Source: Gammaproteobacteria bacterium (GTDB lineage Bacteria > Pseudomonadota > Gammaproteobacteria > GCA-001735895). Taken from it: a stretch of DNA of 64,000 bases. A program made the position numbers and the translations under genes. This document shows positions 29,448 through 40,639 of the stretch, piece by piece (within the stretch, counting starts at the first letter, position 1; each line of letters begins with the position of its first letter). The notes beneath the pieces were generated by a model. It was given only the letters and a program-made list of their open reading frames with translations. It was not told the origin of the DNA and did not search any database. Where the stretch lies: NCBI GenBank assembly GCA_024225395.1, contig JAAEMR010000078.1:1-64000 (forward strand). The letters are read 5' to 3'.

Positions 29448-32021
29448 ATGGCCGATATTGCTAAGGAAATTTTTCCTGTAAACCTCGAAGATGAGATGCG
29501 TCAGTCTTATCTTGAATACGCCATGAGCGTAATAGTCGGGCGTGCATTACCTGATGTTCGAGATGGTTTAAAGCCGGTACACCGTCGTGTTTTGTACGCG
29601 ATGAATGTGCTGGGTAATGATTTCAATAAACCCTATAAAAAGTCAGCTCGTGTTGTTGGTGATGTTATTGGTAAATATCACCCGCATGGAGATACCGCTG
29701 TTTACGACACTATCGTTCGAATGGCTCAACCTTTTTCCATGCGTCATATGCTGGTTGATGGTCAGGGTAACTTTGGTTCTGTAGATGGAGACTCTGCTGC
29801 TGCCATGCGTTATACCGAAGTCCGTATGGCCAAAATTTCTCATGAATTACTGGCAGACCTGGATAAAGAAACGGTCAATTTTACGTCTAACTACGATGAG
29901 TCAGAATATGAGCCCTCTGTTTTACCAACTAAAGTTCCTAACCTGTTAGTCAATGGGTCTTCAGGTATTGCTGTCGGTATGGCGACCAATATTCCTCCTC
30001 ATAATTTATCTGAAGTTATCGATGCCTGTGTGTTTATGGTTGATCAACCTGAAGCGACTGTTGAAGATTTGATGACCTGCATTCCCGGTCCTGACTTTCC
30101 AACGGCTGCTTTTATCAATGGGGCAAGAGGAATTCGTGAAGCCTATCGTACGGGTCGTGGCAAAATTTACATGCGGGCCCGTTATGACATAGAAGAGGAG
30201 TCCAATGGCAAACAGAGAATCGTAGTCACTGAATTACCTTATCAGGTGAATAAGGCGCGATTGCTGGAAAAAATTGCAGAGCTAGTCAAACTCAAGAAAA
30301 TCGAAGGCATTACCGGCTTGCGTGATGAGTCAGATAAAGACGGTATGCGCATGGTGATTGAATTGCGTCGCGGTGAAATAGCTGATGTCATCATTAATAA
30401 TTTGTACAAACAGACTCAGATGGAAAATGTGTTTGGTATTAATATGGTGGCTCTGGTTGAAGGGCAGCCTCGCTTGCTCAATCTGCAACAGGTCATTCAG
30501 GCTTTTATTCGTCATCGTCGAGAGGTAGTGACGCGCAGAACTATATTTGATTTACGTAAAGCACGTGACAGGGCGCATGTTCTGGAAGGTCTGGCTATTG
30601 CACTGTCCAATATCGATGAAATTATTGAACTGATCAAAAAATCACCAAGCCCTGCTATCGCCAAAGCTGCTTTACTGGAGCGTAACTGGTCTCTCGGTAT
30701 TGTTAGGGATATGTTGCAACGAGCTGGCTCTGATTCCTCTCGCCCGGATGGTTTATCGATGGAGTTTGGATTGCTTGATGATAGCTATCGCCTGACAGAA
30801 AAGCAGGCGCAATCCATTCTTGATCTTCGCCTGCAAAAACTGACGGGGCTGGAGCAGGAAAAAATCATCAATGAATATAAGGAAATCCTGGAAAAGATAG
30901 AAGACCTGCTGGATATCCTGATGCGTGAAGAGCGCCTGATGTCGGAAATTCGTCGCGAGTTACTGGAAGTTAAAGAACAGTTTTCTGATGATCGCAGGAC
31001 TGAAATTCTGGTGAATCAACTGGATATGACGGTAGAAGATTTAATCAATGAGGAAGACGTGGTCGTGACACTAAGTCACCTGGGATATGCCAAGGCACAA
31101 CCACTGGAAAGCTATAGTGCACAAAAACGGGGTGGCCGGGGTAAGGCTGCTACCAAGGTAAAAGATGAAGATTTTGTAGAAAAAATGTTCATTGCTTCGA
31201 CACATGATACCCTGCTGTGTTTTTCGACTCGTGGAAAAGTGTACTGGCAAAAAGTTTACCAGTTACCCATAGGCTCGCGTACTGCTCGCGGCAGGCCCAT
31301 GGTAAACCTGCTTCCACTGGAAGAAAATGAACGTATAACGGCGATATTACCTGTCAGAGAATATCCTGAAGATGAGTTTATCTTTTTTGCCACGGCAAAT
31401 GGCACGGTTAAACGTACTCCTCTTTCCAGTTTCTCTCGCCCACGTGCCAACGGCATTATCGCGATTGATTTACGAGAGGATGACAGCCTGATTGGTGTGC
31501 AGTTAACGCAGGGCAACAATGACCTGATGATGTTTTCCGCATCTGGTAAAGGTATCCGCTTTGGCGAAGAAAATGTTCGTGCCATGGGCCGTACTGCTGC
31601 AGGTGTTCGTGGTATTCGAATCAAACCTGAAGACAGTGTCATTACGCTATTAGCGCTCGATTCAGACGAAGATATTATCTTGTTTGCGACTGAAAATGGT
31701 TATGGCAAACGTACTAAAGTCTCTGATTTCTCTCGTCAGGGAAGAGGGGGTCAGGGTGTAATCTCTATTCAAACCTCAGAGCGTAACGGTCAGGTTATTG
31801 GTGCAATAAAAGCCAGTGGTGATGACGTTATGTTAATTACTAATGCCGGCACACTGGTTAGAACACCGGTAGAAGATATATCTCTGGTATCTCGTAATAC
31901 CCAGGGTGTTACGCTGATTCGTCTCGGACAAGACGAAAAACTGGTTCAAATCGAAACTGTTGCTACTGAAGACAGCGATGATGAGATCAGTGACGAACCT
32001 GAAGAAGGTTCTGACGACTAA
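29448..32021 (+). CDS. gyrA: DNA gyrase subunit A
   Basis: [52 protein letters not shown]. Confidence 0.98.
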   Translation: MADIAKEIFPVNLEDEMRQSYLEYAMSVIVGRALPDVRDGLKPVHRRVLYAMNVLGNDFNKPYKKSARVVGDVIGKYHPHGDTAVYDTIVRMAQPFSMRHMLVDGQGNFGSVDGDSAAAMRYTEVRMAKISHELLADLDKETVNFTSNYDESEYEPSVLPTKVPNLLVNGSSGIAVGMATNIPPHNLSEVIDACVFMVDQPEATVEDLMTCIPGPDFPTAAFINGARGIREAYRTGRGKIYMRARYDIEEESNGKQRIVVTELPYQVNKARLLEKIAELVKLKKIEGITGLRDESDKDGMRMVIELRRGEIADVIINNLYKQTQMENVFGINMVALVEGQPRLLNLQQVIQAFIRHRREVVTRRTIFDLRKARDRAHVLEGLAIALSNIDEIIELIKKSPSPAIAKAALLERNWSLGIVRDMLQRAGSDSSRPDGLSMEFGLLDDSYRLTEKQAQSILDLRLQKLTGLEQEKIINEYKEILEKIEDLLDILMREERLMSEIRRELLEVKEQFSDDRRTEILVNQLDMTVEDLINEEDVVVTLSHLGYAKAQPLESYSAQKRGGRGKAATKVKDEDFVEKMFIASTHDTLLCFSTRGKVYWQKVYQLPIGSRTARGRPMVNLLPLEENERITAILPVREYPEDEFIFFATANGTVKRTPLSSFSRPRANGIIAIDLREDDSLIGVQLTQGNNDLMMFSASGKGIRFGEENVRAMGRTAAGVRGIRIKPEDSVITLLALDSDEDIILFATENGYGKRTKVSDFSRQGRGGQGVISIQTSERNGQVIGAIKASGDDVMLITNAGTLVRTPVEDISLVSRNTQGVTLIRLGQDEKLVQIETVATEDSDDEISDEPEEGSDD

Positions 32022-32026
32022 TTTTT

Positions 32027-32166
32027 TTCACCACAGAGAACACAGAGGCACAGAGAAAGATAATTTTCCTGGTTTAAATTTACCTGTCTTACATTTTTGA
32101 CAGATACTTATTTTAAATCAAAAAACTTATTTCATTTCTCTGTGTCCCTAGTGTCCTCTGTGGTAA
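32027..32166. repeat. MITE-like inverted-repeat element, CACAGAG class (copy D)
   Basis: Left arm ttcaccacagagaacacagaggcacagaga; right arm tctctgtgtccctagtgtcctctgtggtaa. Confidence 0.82.
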
Positions 32167-32198
32167 GTCTTTTTTAATATTTATATGTAAGGTGAACT

Positions 32199-33281
32199 AT
32201 GTCACGCGTTTTTAATTTTAGTGCGGGTCCGGCCATGCTGCCGACCGAAGTTATACAACAAGCTCAGCAGGAAATTCTGGACTGGAACGGCAGTGGAATG
32301 TCGGTCATGGAAATGAGTCATCGCGGTAAAGAGTTTATCGAAATAGCCTCGACTGCAGAAGCAGATTTACGTGAGTTACTGGCTATTCCTGATAATTACA
32401 AAGTGTTATTTTTACAGGGCGGGGCCAGCACACAATTTGCCATGGTGCCGTTAAATTTAATGGATCGAACCGGTAAAGCTGATTATGCCAACACGGGTGC
32501 CTGGTCGAAGAAAGCTATTTCAGAAGGTAAGCGTTTTGGTGAAGTAAATATCTGTGCCAGTTCAGAAGAAGATGGTTTTAACTCTGTACCCGCTTTTGAT
32601 TCATGGAACCTGTCATCAGATGCTTCTTATGTGCATATCACGCCAAATGAAACGATTGGAGGTGTAGTTTACCAGGGGCTTCCTGATACAGGTGATGTCC
32701 CGATCGTAGCAGACATGTCTTCAACCATCCTGTCTCGTCCAACTAATGTTTCTGATTATGGAATTATTTATACCGGCGCGCAGAAAAATATTGGCCCTGC
32801 TGGATTAACGATTGTTATAGTACGCGAAGATTTAATCGGCCAGGCAGGCGATAGTTGTCCCACCATGTTGAACTATGCTACGCATGATAAAGCAGATTCA
32901 ATGGCTAATACTCCGCCGACATATAGCTGGTATCTGGCAGGACTTGTGTTCAAGTGGCTGAAAGATAAAGGTGGCCTGAGTGCAATGGCTGAAATTAACG
33001 AACGCAAGGCTTCCAAACTTTATGCTGCGATTGATGGCAATGACTTTTACTCCAATCCTGTTGCGATTCAGAATCGTTCATGGATGAATGTCCCCTTTAT
33101 TTTAAAAGATGCGGATCTTGATGCCAGTTTCCTCGAAGGTGCAAAAGAGCTGGGTCTAATGACTTTAAAAGGGCACCGCTCAGTGGGTGGTATGCGCGCG
33201 AGTATCTACAACGCGATGCCGGAAGAGGGTGTTGATACGTTGATTCAATACATGAATGATTTTGCAGCGAAAAACGGATAA
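32199..33281 (+). CDS. serC: phosphoserine aminotransferase
   Basis: VFNFSAGPAMLPTEVIQQAQQE, YTGAQKNIGPAGLTIVIVRE, LKGHRSVGGMRASIYNAMP. Confidence 0.97.
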   Translation: MSRVFNFSAGPAMLPTEVIQQAQQEILDWNGSGMSVMEMSHRGKEFIEIASTAEADLRELLAIPDNYKVLFLQGGASTQFAMVPLNLMDRTGKADYANTGAWSKKAISEGKRFGEVNICASSEEDGFNSVPAFDSWNLSSDASYVHITPNETIGGVVYQGLPDTGDVPIVADMSSTILSRPTNVSDYGIIYTGAQKNIGPAGLTIVIVREDLIGQAGDSCPTMLNYATHDKADSMANTPPTYSWYLAGLVFKWLKDKGGLSAMAEINERKASKLYAAIDGNDFYSNPVAIQNRSWMNVPFILKDADLDASFLEGAKELGLMTLKGHRSVGGMRASIYNAMPEEGVDTLIQYMNDFAAKNG

Positions 33282-33293
33282 GGGCGAGATAAG

Positions 33294-34457
33294 ATGAAAA
33301 AAATACTGACTCTTAACAATATATCTACTCAGGGCTTAGAGCGTTTACCTCGTGAAAATTATGAAGTCTCATCCGAATGTTCCATTCCAGATGGCATCTT
33401 ATTACGTTCTTTTAAAATGCATGATATGGAAATACCCGAGTCTTTACTTGCAGTAGGTAGAGCGGGTGCAGGTGTTAATAATATTCCTCTGGATAAAATG
33501 AGTGACCGTGGTATTGCTGTTTTTAATGCACCGGGTGCTAATTCCAATGCAGTTAAAGAACTGGTGGTTGCCGGTATGTTACTGGCTTGCCGTAACCTAT
33601 GTGATGCATGGGATTACACAAATAAGCTTGAAGGTACGGATGCGGAAATTTCCAAAGCAGTAGAAGAAGGTAAAAAGAAGTATGTTGGTTATGAACTGCC
33701 GGGGCGTACTCTTGGTGTTATCGGCCTGGGAGCGATTGGTGTCAGGGTTGCTAATGCGGCTATTTCGTTGGGTATGAATGTTATTGGTTATGATCCGGGC
33801 ATTAGCGTTCAGTCAGCCTGGAATTTATCAGCAGATGTACAGGCAACCAGCAGTGTTGATGATATGATGTCGAAGGTGGATTTTATTTCTTTGCATGTAC
33901 CATTAATACCGGCCACGAAAAATATCATTAATGCTGATCGTCTGGCTAAAGTGAAAGCTGATGGTGTCATCATGAACTTCGCGCGCGACGGTATTGTAGA
34001 TGATGAAGCGGTTCTGGCTGCGCTTGAAGCCGACAGGTTACATGCTTATGTGACTGATTTTCCTTCTAACTTATTGAAGGGTAAAAAAGGCGTCATCAAT
34101 TTACCTCATCTGGGGGCATCTACAGGCGAAGCTGAAGAAAATTGTGCAGTGATGGTTGCTGATCAGATTAAAGATTATCTGGAAAATGGTAATGTGACTA
34201 ATTCTGTGAATTTTCCGGAAATTAAACTGTCACGTGCCACTGAAAATCGCCTGTCAGTAGTAAATGCCAATATGCCGGATATGGTTGGACAGATTTCACA
34301 TATTCTGGGTGAAAATGATCTGAATATTCATCACATGGTGAATGAATCACGTAATGATATTGCCTGCACTTTAATGGATTTAGATAAGAGCATTCCAGCT
34401 GAAGTCATAGACAGTATAAAATTGATCGATGGTGTTCTTGCAGCAAGATCTCTTTAA
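33294..34457 (+). CDS. serA: D-3-phosphoglycerate dehydrogenase (ACT domain)
   Basis: GRAGAGVNNIPLDKM, LGVIGLGAIGVRVANAA, INLPHLGASTGEAEENCA; C-terminal ACT-like stretch. Confidence 0.92.
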   Translation: MKKILTLNNISTQGLERLPRENYEVSSECSIPDGILLRSFKMHDMEIPESLLAVGRAGAGVNNIPLDKMSDRGIAVFNAPGANSNAVKELVVAGMLLACRNLCDAWDYTNKLEGTDAEISKAVEEGKKKYVGYELPGRTLGVIGLGAIGVRVANAAISLGMNVIGYDPGISVQSAWNLSADVQATSSVDDMMSKVDFISLHVPLIPATKNIINADRLAKVKADGVIMNFARDGIVDDEAVLAALEADRLHAYVTDFPSNLLKGKKGVINLPHLGASTGEAEENCAVMVADQIKDYLENGNVTNSVNFPEIKLSRATENRLSVVNANMPDMVGQISHILGENDLNIHHMVNESRNDIACTLMDLDKSIPAEVIDSIKLIDGVLAARSL

Positions 34458-35563
34458 TGACCGATGTAGAGGTTTCCGGTTTGGATTTACAAACTATTCG
34501 ACAACAAATTGATGACATTGATGAGCAGCTTCTGAAGCTGTTCAATCAACGGGCAGATTGTGCTATTCAGGTAGCTGAAACGAAAAAGCAGGCATTAAAA
34601 GAAGGAGAGCCTCTGGAGTTTTTTCGTCCGGACCGTGAAGCCCAGGTCATTCAACGTATTAAGGAATTGAATCAGGGTCCTCTTAGCGATAAAGAAGCAG
34701 GGCGTTTAATCCGTGAAGTTATGTCTGCCTGTCTGGCGCTCGAGCAACCATTGAAAATTGCCTACCTGGGTCCAGAAGGTACATTTACTCAGGCGGCAGC
34801 ACTAAAACATTTTGGTAACTCTGTCGATACGGTTGCGTTAAGTTGCATTCCCGATGTTTTTTCATCGGTACAGGCTGGGCATGCTGATTTTGGGCTGGTG
34901 CCGGTAGAAAACTCTACCGAAGGTGTGATCACTCATACGCTGGATATGTTTATTCAAAGTGACCTGAAGGTTTGTGGCGAAGTAGAAGTTCGAATTCATC
35001 ATCAACTGGCTAATCTGTCGCAAAACCCTGATGACATTCAACAAATATTCTCTCATCAGCAATCGTTTGCTCAATGTCGTAATTGGCTGGATCAAAATTA
35101 CCCGTCTGTTGAGAGAATTCCTGTCAATAGCAATGCTGAAGCAGCCCGTTTAGCGGCAGAGGATAGTCGTTCAGCCGCAATATGTGGTGTGCAGGCTGTA
35201 GAAATTTTCGGTTTGAAAACCTGTCATAAAAATATTGAAGATTTAGCCAACAATACCACCCGATTTATGGTGATTGGTGACATGCAGGTAGAACCCAGTG
35301 GTATGGATAAAACCACTATTTTAATGTCTGCTCATAATCAACCTGGATCTTTATTATCTTTACTTAAACCTTTGGCTGATAATGCGATCAGTATGAATAA
35401 AATTGAATCTCGGCCTTCTCCAGACCGATTATGGGAGTATGTATTTTTTGTTGATATTGATGGCCATCAAAAAAATGAAAATGTTGCCAGGGCATTGGTG
35501 GAATTACAAAAGAAGGCTGCTCTATTCAAAATTTTGGGCTCTTATCCCAAGGTTGAGCTGTAA
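34457..35563 (+). CDS. pheA: bifunctional chorismate mutase / prephenate dehydratase
   Basis: RQQIDDIDEQLLKLFNQRADCAIQVAETK; IAYLGPEGTFTQAAALKHFG; NNTTRFMVIG; ESRPSPDRLWEYVFFVDIDGH. Confidence 0.97.
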   Translation: MTDVEVSGLDLQTIRQQIDDIDEQLLKLFNQRADCAIQVAETKKQALKEGEPLEFFRPDREAQVIQRIKELNQGPLSDKEAGRLIREVMSACLALEQPLKIAYLGPEGTFTQAAALKHFGNSVDTVALSCIPDVFSSVQAGHADFGLVPVENSTEGVITHTLDMFIQSDLKVCGEVEVRIHHQLANLSQNPDDIQQIFSHQQSFAQCRNWLDQNYPSVERIPVNSNAEAARLAAEDSRSAAICGVQAVEIFGLKTCHKNIEDLANNTTRFMVIGDMQVEPSGMDKTTILMSAHNQPGSLLSLLKPLADNAISMNKIESRPSPDRLWEYVFFVDIDGHQKNENVARALVELQKKAALFKILGSYPKVEL

Positions 35564-35599
35564 TAATAAAATGAAACTATTCCAGCCCGGCATAATACT

Positions 35600-36460
35600 G
35601 TGATAAATCATCTGGCAATTATAGGTGTAGGGCTAATTGGTAGCTCCCTGTCCTTATCGCTTAAACAGAGTGGTTATGTAAAAAGAGTGACGGGCTGTGG
35701 ACGTTCAGAAGATAACCTGAAAAAAGGTGTTGAACTCGGAGTTCTGGATGATTATCAGCTAAACATTTCCGAGGCAATAAAAGGCACTGATGTTGTCGTG
35801 GTGGCAGTTCCACTGGGGGCAATGAGTTCTGTGTTTCAACAAATGCAGTCTTCGCTTGATGAATCCACAGTAGTGACAGATGTGGGCAGTGCTAAAGCAA
35901 CTGTGTTACGTGATGCCCATCGTTCTCTTGGTGAATTTTTTCCACAATTTGTACCCGGTCACCCTATAGCCGGGTCAGAAAATAGCGGTGTAGAAGCCGG
36001 TGTAGCCAGCTTATATCAAAATCGTAAAATCATTTTGACTCCTGAACAGGACACAAGTCAGAGCGCCGTCGCCATTATCGATAAAATGTGGCGGCAAACC
36101 GGTGCTGAAGTTGAAATGATGAGCGTTGAGCATCATGACCGTGTACTTGCTGCCACTTCACACTTACCGCATATGCTGGCTTTTTCGCTGGTTTCCCATT
36201 TATCGAAAATGAGTGATCAGGACGAAATATTTAATTATGCTGCTGGTGGGTTTAGAGATTTTACCCGTATTGCATCCAGTGACCCTGTCATGTGGAGAGA
36301 TATCTGTATGGCTAATGGAGATGCGCTTTTAGAGCTCATTGAAGGGTTTAAAAATGAACTCAGTGAAATAGCAAAAGCGATTGAACACAAGGATTCAGAA
36401 GCTCTTTTTGAATTGTTTCGTGACTCAAAGCACACCAGGGACCAGTTAAGAGACCTGTAG
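35600..36460 (+). CDS. tyrA: prephenate dehydrogenase
   Basis: LAIIGVGLIGSSLSLSLKQSG, VPGHPIAGSENSGVEAG, AATSHLPHMLAFSLV, GGFRDFTRIASSDPVMWRDI. Confidence 0.94.
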   Translation: MINHLAIIGVGLIGSSLSLSLKQSGYVKRVTGCGRSEDNLKKGVELGVLDDYQLNISEAIKGTDVVVVAVPLGAMSSVFQQMQSSLDESTVVTDVGSAKATVLRDAHRSLGEFFPQFVPGHPIAGSENSGVEAGVASLYQNRKIILTPEQDTSQSAVAIIDKMWRQTGAEVEMMSVEHHDRVLAATSHLPHMLAFSLVSHLSKMSDQDEIFNYAAGGFRDFTRIASSDPVMWRDICMANGDALLELIEGFKNELSEIAKAIEHKDSEALFELFRDSKHTRDQLRDL

Positions 36461-36562
36461 GTTCTATTTCCAGACTTCTTTTTGAGTTAAAATGTTATAA
36501 AATTTTGAGTTTGTTTGAACGCTCTATCACATAAATAAATATTGTTAACACGTAACGACATT

Positions 36563-37243
36563 ATGGAACCTTATATAATTGCAATTGATGGACCTAGCGG
36601 TTCTGGAAAAGGTAGTCTGGCGGTTAAAGTTGCCACGCAACTGGGATTTCATATTCTGGATAGCGGGGCTATTTACCGCCTTGCTGCCCTGAAGGCACTC
36701 AACGAAAAAGTAGATATTCAAAGTGAACAGGATGTACTTGCTGCGATTGAACAGATGAAAATCCATTTTGAAACTGGAGATGAATTGACGACTCCATTTC
36801 TTGATGGAGTCGATGTGTCCCTGCAAATAAGGGATGAAGAAACGGCTTCTGCAGCATCCGTTGTTGCCGCATATCCTTCCATTCGACAGCAGTTACTCAA
36901 TATTCAGCAGAACTTTTTTCAGCCACCTGGCCTGGTTGCAGATGGTCGAGATATGGGGACTACTGTTTTTCCAGATGCCAAAATAAAGATATTTTTAAAC
37001 GCTTCGTCCGAAATAAGGGCTAAAAGACGCCATAAGCAGTTGATTGGTATGGGATTATCAGCTAGTATTGCCGACCTGCAAAATGACATTGAAATCAGAG
37101 ATGAAAGAGATCGAACTCGATCAGTATCTCCTCTGGTTCCAGCGTCTGATGCAATCGTTGTTGATTGCAGTATGATGGAACTTAATCAAGTGTTTGAACT
37201 GGTTATGAGTCATATTGTTGACGTTAACAATAACCAGGTTTGA
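36563..37243 (+). CDS. cmk: cytidylate kinase
   Basis: IIAIDGPSGSGKGSLAVKVA, LDSGAIYRLAAL, DGRDMGTTVFPDA; ATG 36563 preferred to TTG 36542. Confidence 0.95.
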   Translation: MEPYIIAIDGPSGSGKGSLAVKVATQLGFHILDSGAIYRLAALKALNEKVDIQSEQDVLAAIEQMKIHFETGDELTTPFLDGVDVSLQIRDEETASAASVVAAYPSIRQQLLNIQQNFFQPPGLVADGRDMGTTVFPDAKIKIFLNASSEIRAKRRHKQLIGMGLSASIADLQNDIEIRDERDRTRSVSPLVPASDAIVVDCSMMELNQVFELVMSHIVDVNNNQV

Positions 37244-37265
37244 AAGCAGCACTGCTTTCAATTTT
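37240..37265 (+). terminator. intrinsic terminator-like hairpin after cmk
   Basis: TTGAAAGCA-GCAC-TGCTTTCAA followed by TTTT; cmk stop codon lies in the stem. Confidence 0.65.
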
Positions 37266-37277
37266 ATTAACTAGACT

Positions 37278-37310
37278 GTAATAAAAGAGGTTTCTTTCTC
37301 TTGTTATTAC
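37278..37310 (+). promoter_or_regulatory. 5'-leader hairpin upstream of rpsA
   Basis: GTAATAAAAGAG (37278-37289) pairs with CTCTTgTTATTAC (37298-37310), one bulged G, 8-nt loop; 28 nt before the rpsA ATG. Confidence 0.45.
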
Positions 37311-37338
37311 AAAATATCTTCTTTTAGGAAAAATCTCC

Positions 37339-39018
37339 ATGTCAGAATCTTTTGCAGAAATGTTTGAGGCCAGTGTTGCTCAAATTAATATGCGTATTGG
37401 TGAAATAATCACAGGTGAAGTCGTCGATATCAATCGCGATGTAGTAGTAGTGAACGCTGGTTTAAAATCAGAAGGCGTTATCCCTGTAGAACAATTTTTA
37501 AATGAATCCGGTGAACTTGATGTCGAAATTGGCGATAAAGTTGAAGTCGCCCTGGATTCATTCGAAGACGGTTATGGTGAATCCAGACTGTCTCGTGAAA
37601 AAGCAAAACGTGCTCGTGCCTGGACACGTCTTGAGGAAGCTCTTGAAGCCGATGAAATCGTTACAGGCCGCTTTACCGGTAAGGTTAAAGGTGGTTTTAC
37701 TGTCGATATCGGTGAAATCCGTGCATTCCTTCCTGGTTCTCTTGTCGATGTACGTCCAGTACGTGACACTGCATACCTTGAAGAGAAAGATCTTGAATTC
37801 AAAATAATCAAGTTAGACCAGAAACGCAATAATGTTGTTGTTTCACGTCGTGCTGTTGTTGAGCAGGAATTCAGTGAAGAGCGTGAGAAGCTACTGGAAT
37901 CACTGAAAGAAGGTGAGAAGGTACGTGCTATCGTTAAGAACCTGACTGATTACGGTGCATTCCTTGATCTGGGTGGTATCGATGGTCTGTTGCACATCAC
38001 TGATATGGCATGGAAACGTGTTAAACATCCTTCTGAAGTTGTTGAAATCGGACAGGAAATTGATGTTGTTGTATTGAAATTCGACCGTGAAAAGGTGCGT
38101 GTTTCTCTGGGTCTTAAGCAAATGGGTGATGATCCATGGTCTAACCTGATGCGTCGTTATCCTGAAGGTTCTCGTCTGTTCGGTTCAGTCAGTAATATTA
38201 CCGATTACGGTTGTTTCGTTGAAATCGAAGATGGTGTTGAAGGACTGGTTCACGTTTCAGAAATGGACTGGACTAATAAAAATGTTAATCCTAATAAGAC
38301 CGTTACCCTGGGTGATGAAGTTGAAGTCATGATCCTTGAAATTGATGAAGAACGTCGTCGTATTTCACTGGGAATGAAGCAGTGTATGCCTAATCCATGG
38401 GATGAGTTCTCCGCAACTCATAACAAAGGTGACCTTATCAACGGTAAGATCAAGTCAATTACTGACTTCGGTATTTTCATCGGACTGGATGGGAATATTG
38501 ATGGTTTGATTCATCTGACAGATTTATCATGGAATAAGACCGGTGATGAAGCCGTTCGTGATTTCCAGAAAGGTCAGGAAGTTGAAGCAATGGTTCTGGC
38601 TATTGATCCTGAGCGTGAGCGTATTTCACTGGGTATCAAGCAGCTTGATAAAGACCCGTTTGCTAACTTTATCGCACAATTTCCAAAAGGAAGTATTGTG
38701 AAAGGCAATGTGACTTCTGTTGATGCCAAGGCCGCTATTGTTGACCTCGGTGAAGGGCTTGAAGGCATTCTTCGTGCTTCTGAAATGGCGAAAGATCGTG
38801 TTGAAGATGCAAGAACTTTCCTTAGTGAGGGTGATGAAGTAGATGCTAAGATAACCGGTATGGATAGAAAAAATCGTAGTGTCTTTTTATCTATCAAAGC
38901 GAAGGATCAGGATGAAGAAACAGAAGCACTGCGTGATTACGCTGCTAGCAGTGAAGCTGGTTCAGGAACAACAAGCTTTGGTGATCTGCTAAAAGAACAA
39001 ATGGATTCAGACGACTAA
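37339..39018 (+). CDS. rpsA: 30S ribosomal protein S1
   Basis: 559 aa, repeated S1 domains ([36 protein letters not shown] etc.). Confidence 0.98.
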   Translation: MSESFAEMFEASVAQINMRIGEIITGEVVDINRDVVVVNAGLKSEGVIPVEQFLNESGELDVEIGDKVEVALDSFEDGYGESRLSREKAKRARAWTRLEEALEADEIVTGRFTGKVKGGFTVDIGEIRAFLPGSLVDVRPVRDTAYLEEKDLEFKIIKLDQKRNNVVVSRRAVVEQEFSEEREKLLESLKEGEKVRAIVKNLTDYGAFLDLGGIDGLLHITDMAWKRVKHPSEVVEIGQEIDVVVLKFDREKVRVSLGLKQMGDDPWSNLMRRYPEGSRLFGSVSNITDYGCFVEIEDGVEGLVHVSEMDWTNKNVNPNKTVTLGDEVEVMILEIDEERRRISLGMKQCMPNPWDEFSATHNKGDLINGKIKSITDFGIFIGLDGNIDGLIHLTDLSWNKTGDEAVRDFQKGQEVEAMVLAIDPERERISLGIKQLDKDPFANFIAQFPKGSIVKGNVTSVDAKAAIVDLGEGLEGILRASEMAKDRVEDARTFLSEGDEVDAKITGMDRKNRSVFLSIKAKDQDEETEALRDYAASSEAGSGTTSFGDLLKEQMDSDD

Positions 39019-39034
39019 AGTAACACCATAAGAT

Positions 39035-39069
39035 GGGACGGGTCCGGGAAAACCGGATCTGTTCCTTTT
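39035..39069 (+). terminator. intrinsic terminator after rpsA
   Basis: GGGACGGGTCCGG-GAAAA-CCGGATCTGTTCC: 13 consecutive pairs (3 G-U) then TTTT. Confidence 0.75.
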
Positions 39070-39094
39070 ATAATAATAAAGGGGGGTTGTTGTT

Positions 39095-39403
39095 GTGAAA
39101 GAAGAATATGTACCATCATTAACAAAATCTGATTTAATTGAGAATCTGACCAGGAGTCAGGGGCACCTGGCCTACAAAGATGTCGAACTTGCCGTAAAAA
39201 GTCTTATTGAAATGATGAGCGGTGCTTTATCAATGGGTGAAAGAATTGAGATCAGAGGTTTTGGCAGTTTCAGTCTTCACTATCGTCCACCTCGCATAGG
39301 ACGTAACCCAAAATCAGGTGAAAAAGTTGAATTACCCGGTAAATTTGTTCCTCATTTTAAACCCGGAAAAGAACTGCGAGATAGAGCTAATAACTTTAAG
39401 TAG
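39095..39403 (+). CDS. ihfB: integration host factor subunit beta
   Basis: [69 protein letters not shown] start. Confidence 0.95.
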   Translation: MKEEYVPSLTKSDLIENLTRSQGHLAYKDVELAVKSLIEMMSGALSMGERIEIRGFGSFSLHYRPPRIGRNPKSGEKVELPGKFVPHFKPGKELRDRANNFK

Positions 39404-39453
39404 CCATATATTTCAAACATGAATTGATGTTTTAGGTAAACTACAGTTCTGTT

Positions 39454-40614
39454 ATGGATATTGAACTTCTACTACTCATCATATCTGCTTTATTAGTCGG
39501 TTTTATTATTGGCCGATTTTCCTATTCTAACCGTCATTCAAAATCTCAAAAACTCTCAAATATAAACAGTTGTTCTGATTCTTATATTCAGGGACTTAAC
39601 TACCTGTTAGCTAACAAATCAGATAAGGCTATCCAGCTATTCGTTGATTTAATAAAAATTGACAGCGACACGATAGAAACACATCTGGCCCTGGGTAATT
39701 TATTTCGCACTAAAGGTGAAGTTGATCGAGCGATTAAAATCCATCAAAACCTGATAGCCAAACCTAATCTCGATAAAAATCAACGGGTTATGACTTTAAC
39801 AGAGCTGGCCGAAGATTATCTTAAAGCCGGTTTACTTGATCGGGCTGAAAACCTGTTCAAGGAATTGGTGCAAATAAATCCTCGTGATGTATCGGCCCAG
39901 AGAAAATTACTGGAATTATTCAGTATCGAAAAATCATGGAAAGAAGCATTGGTTGTTGCACAGATTTTACATAAACAGGGTGAGCCGGATTGTCTGTTAA
40001 TTGTAACCCATTGTTACTGTGAAATTGCAGAACAGTATCTGGCACAGGGAAACCTGAGAGAAGCCCGTGAGTCACTGAAAAAAGCGATTAAAATTGATGT
40101 TAATTGTATTCGAGCTACACTGTTGTTAATTGATGTACAGCTTAAAAATAATGAATTATCTGTTGCGACCAGGTTGTTAAAACAACTGCTTAAATCGACA
40201 CCTCAAATGGTAGGGCTTTTTTTAAAACCTGCTCGTGAAATATACTTAAAATCTGGATCTGTCGATCAATATCAAAGATTTTTAATATCTCAATATGAAA
40301 AAACACCCGTTACCCGGGTTGCTCTTGAGCTATTAGAAAGCTATCAATCATCTGATAATCATGAACTGCTGGTGTCTTTTTTGCATCAGGCGATGGAAAA
40401 ATCTTCCTCGTTGGAATTGTATGACTTTGCTTTTAAATATTTCAAAACAAGGCCTCAGAAAATCAATGAAGTCTGGACAGAGTTAGCTTCTCATTTTAAT
40501 GAAATTAATTTTAAAAGAGTGGCTTATATATGTAATGTCTGTGGCTACGAAAGTCAGGCCATGCACTGGAATTGTCCTAGTTGTAAAACATGGTCCAGTT
40601 TTAAACCGTTATAA
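39454..40614 (+). CDS. lapB: LPS assembly protein B (YciM; TPR + rubredoxin-like zinc domain)
   Basis: N-terminal TM, TPR repeats, C-terminal CNVCGYESQAMHWNCPSCKTWSSF. Confidence 0.93.
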   Translation: MDIELLLLIISALLVGFIIGRFSYSNRHSKSQKLSNINSCSDSYIQGLNYLLANKSDKAIQLFVDLIKIDSDTIETHLALGNLFRTKGEVDRAIKIHQNLIAKPNLDKNQRVMTLTELAEDYLKAGLLDRAENLFKELVQINPRDVSAQRKLLELFSIEKSWKEALVVAQILHKQGEPDCLLIVTHCYCEIAEQYLAQGNLREARESLKKAIKIDVNCIRATLLLIDVQLKNNELSVATRLLKQLLKSTPQMVGLFLKPAREIYLKSGSVDQYQRFLISQYEKTPVTRVALELLESYQSSDNHELLVSFLHQAMEKSSSLELYDFAFKYFKTRPQKINEVWTELASHFNEINFKRVAYICNVCGYESQAMHWNCPSCKTWSSFKPL

Positions 40615-40639
40615 AATTTGAGAAATTCACTTAAAAGAT

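Noticed and set aside
29643-31642. Several minus-strand ORFs inside gyrA
   Set aside because: Shadow ORFs opposite a highly conserved gene.
37502-38897. Overlapping and antisense ORFs in rpsA
   Set aside because: Alternative-frame artefacts of biased codon use in a highly expressed gene.
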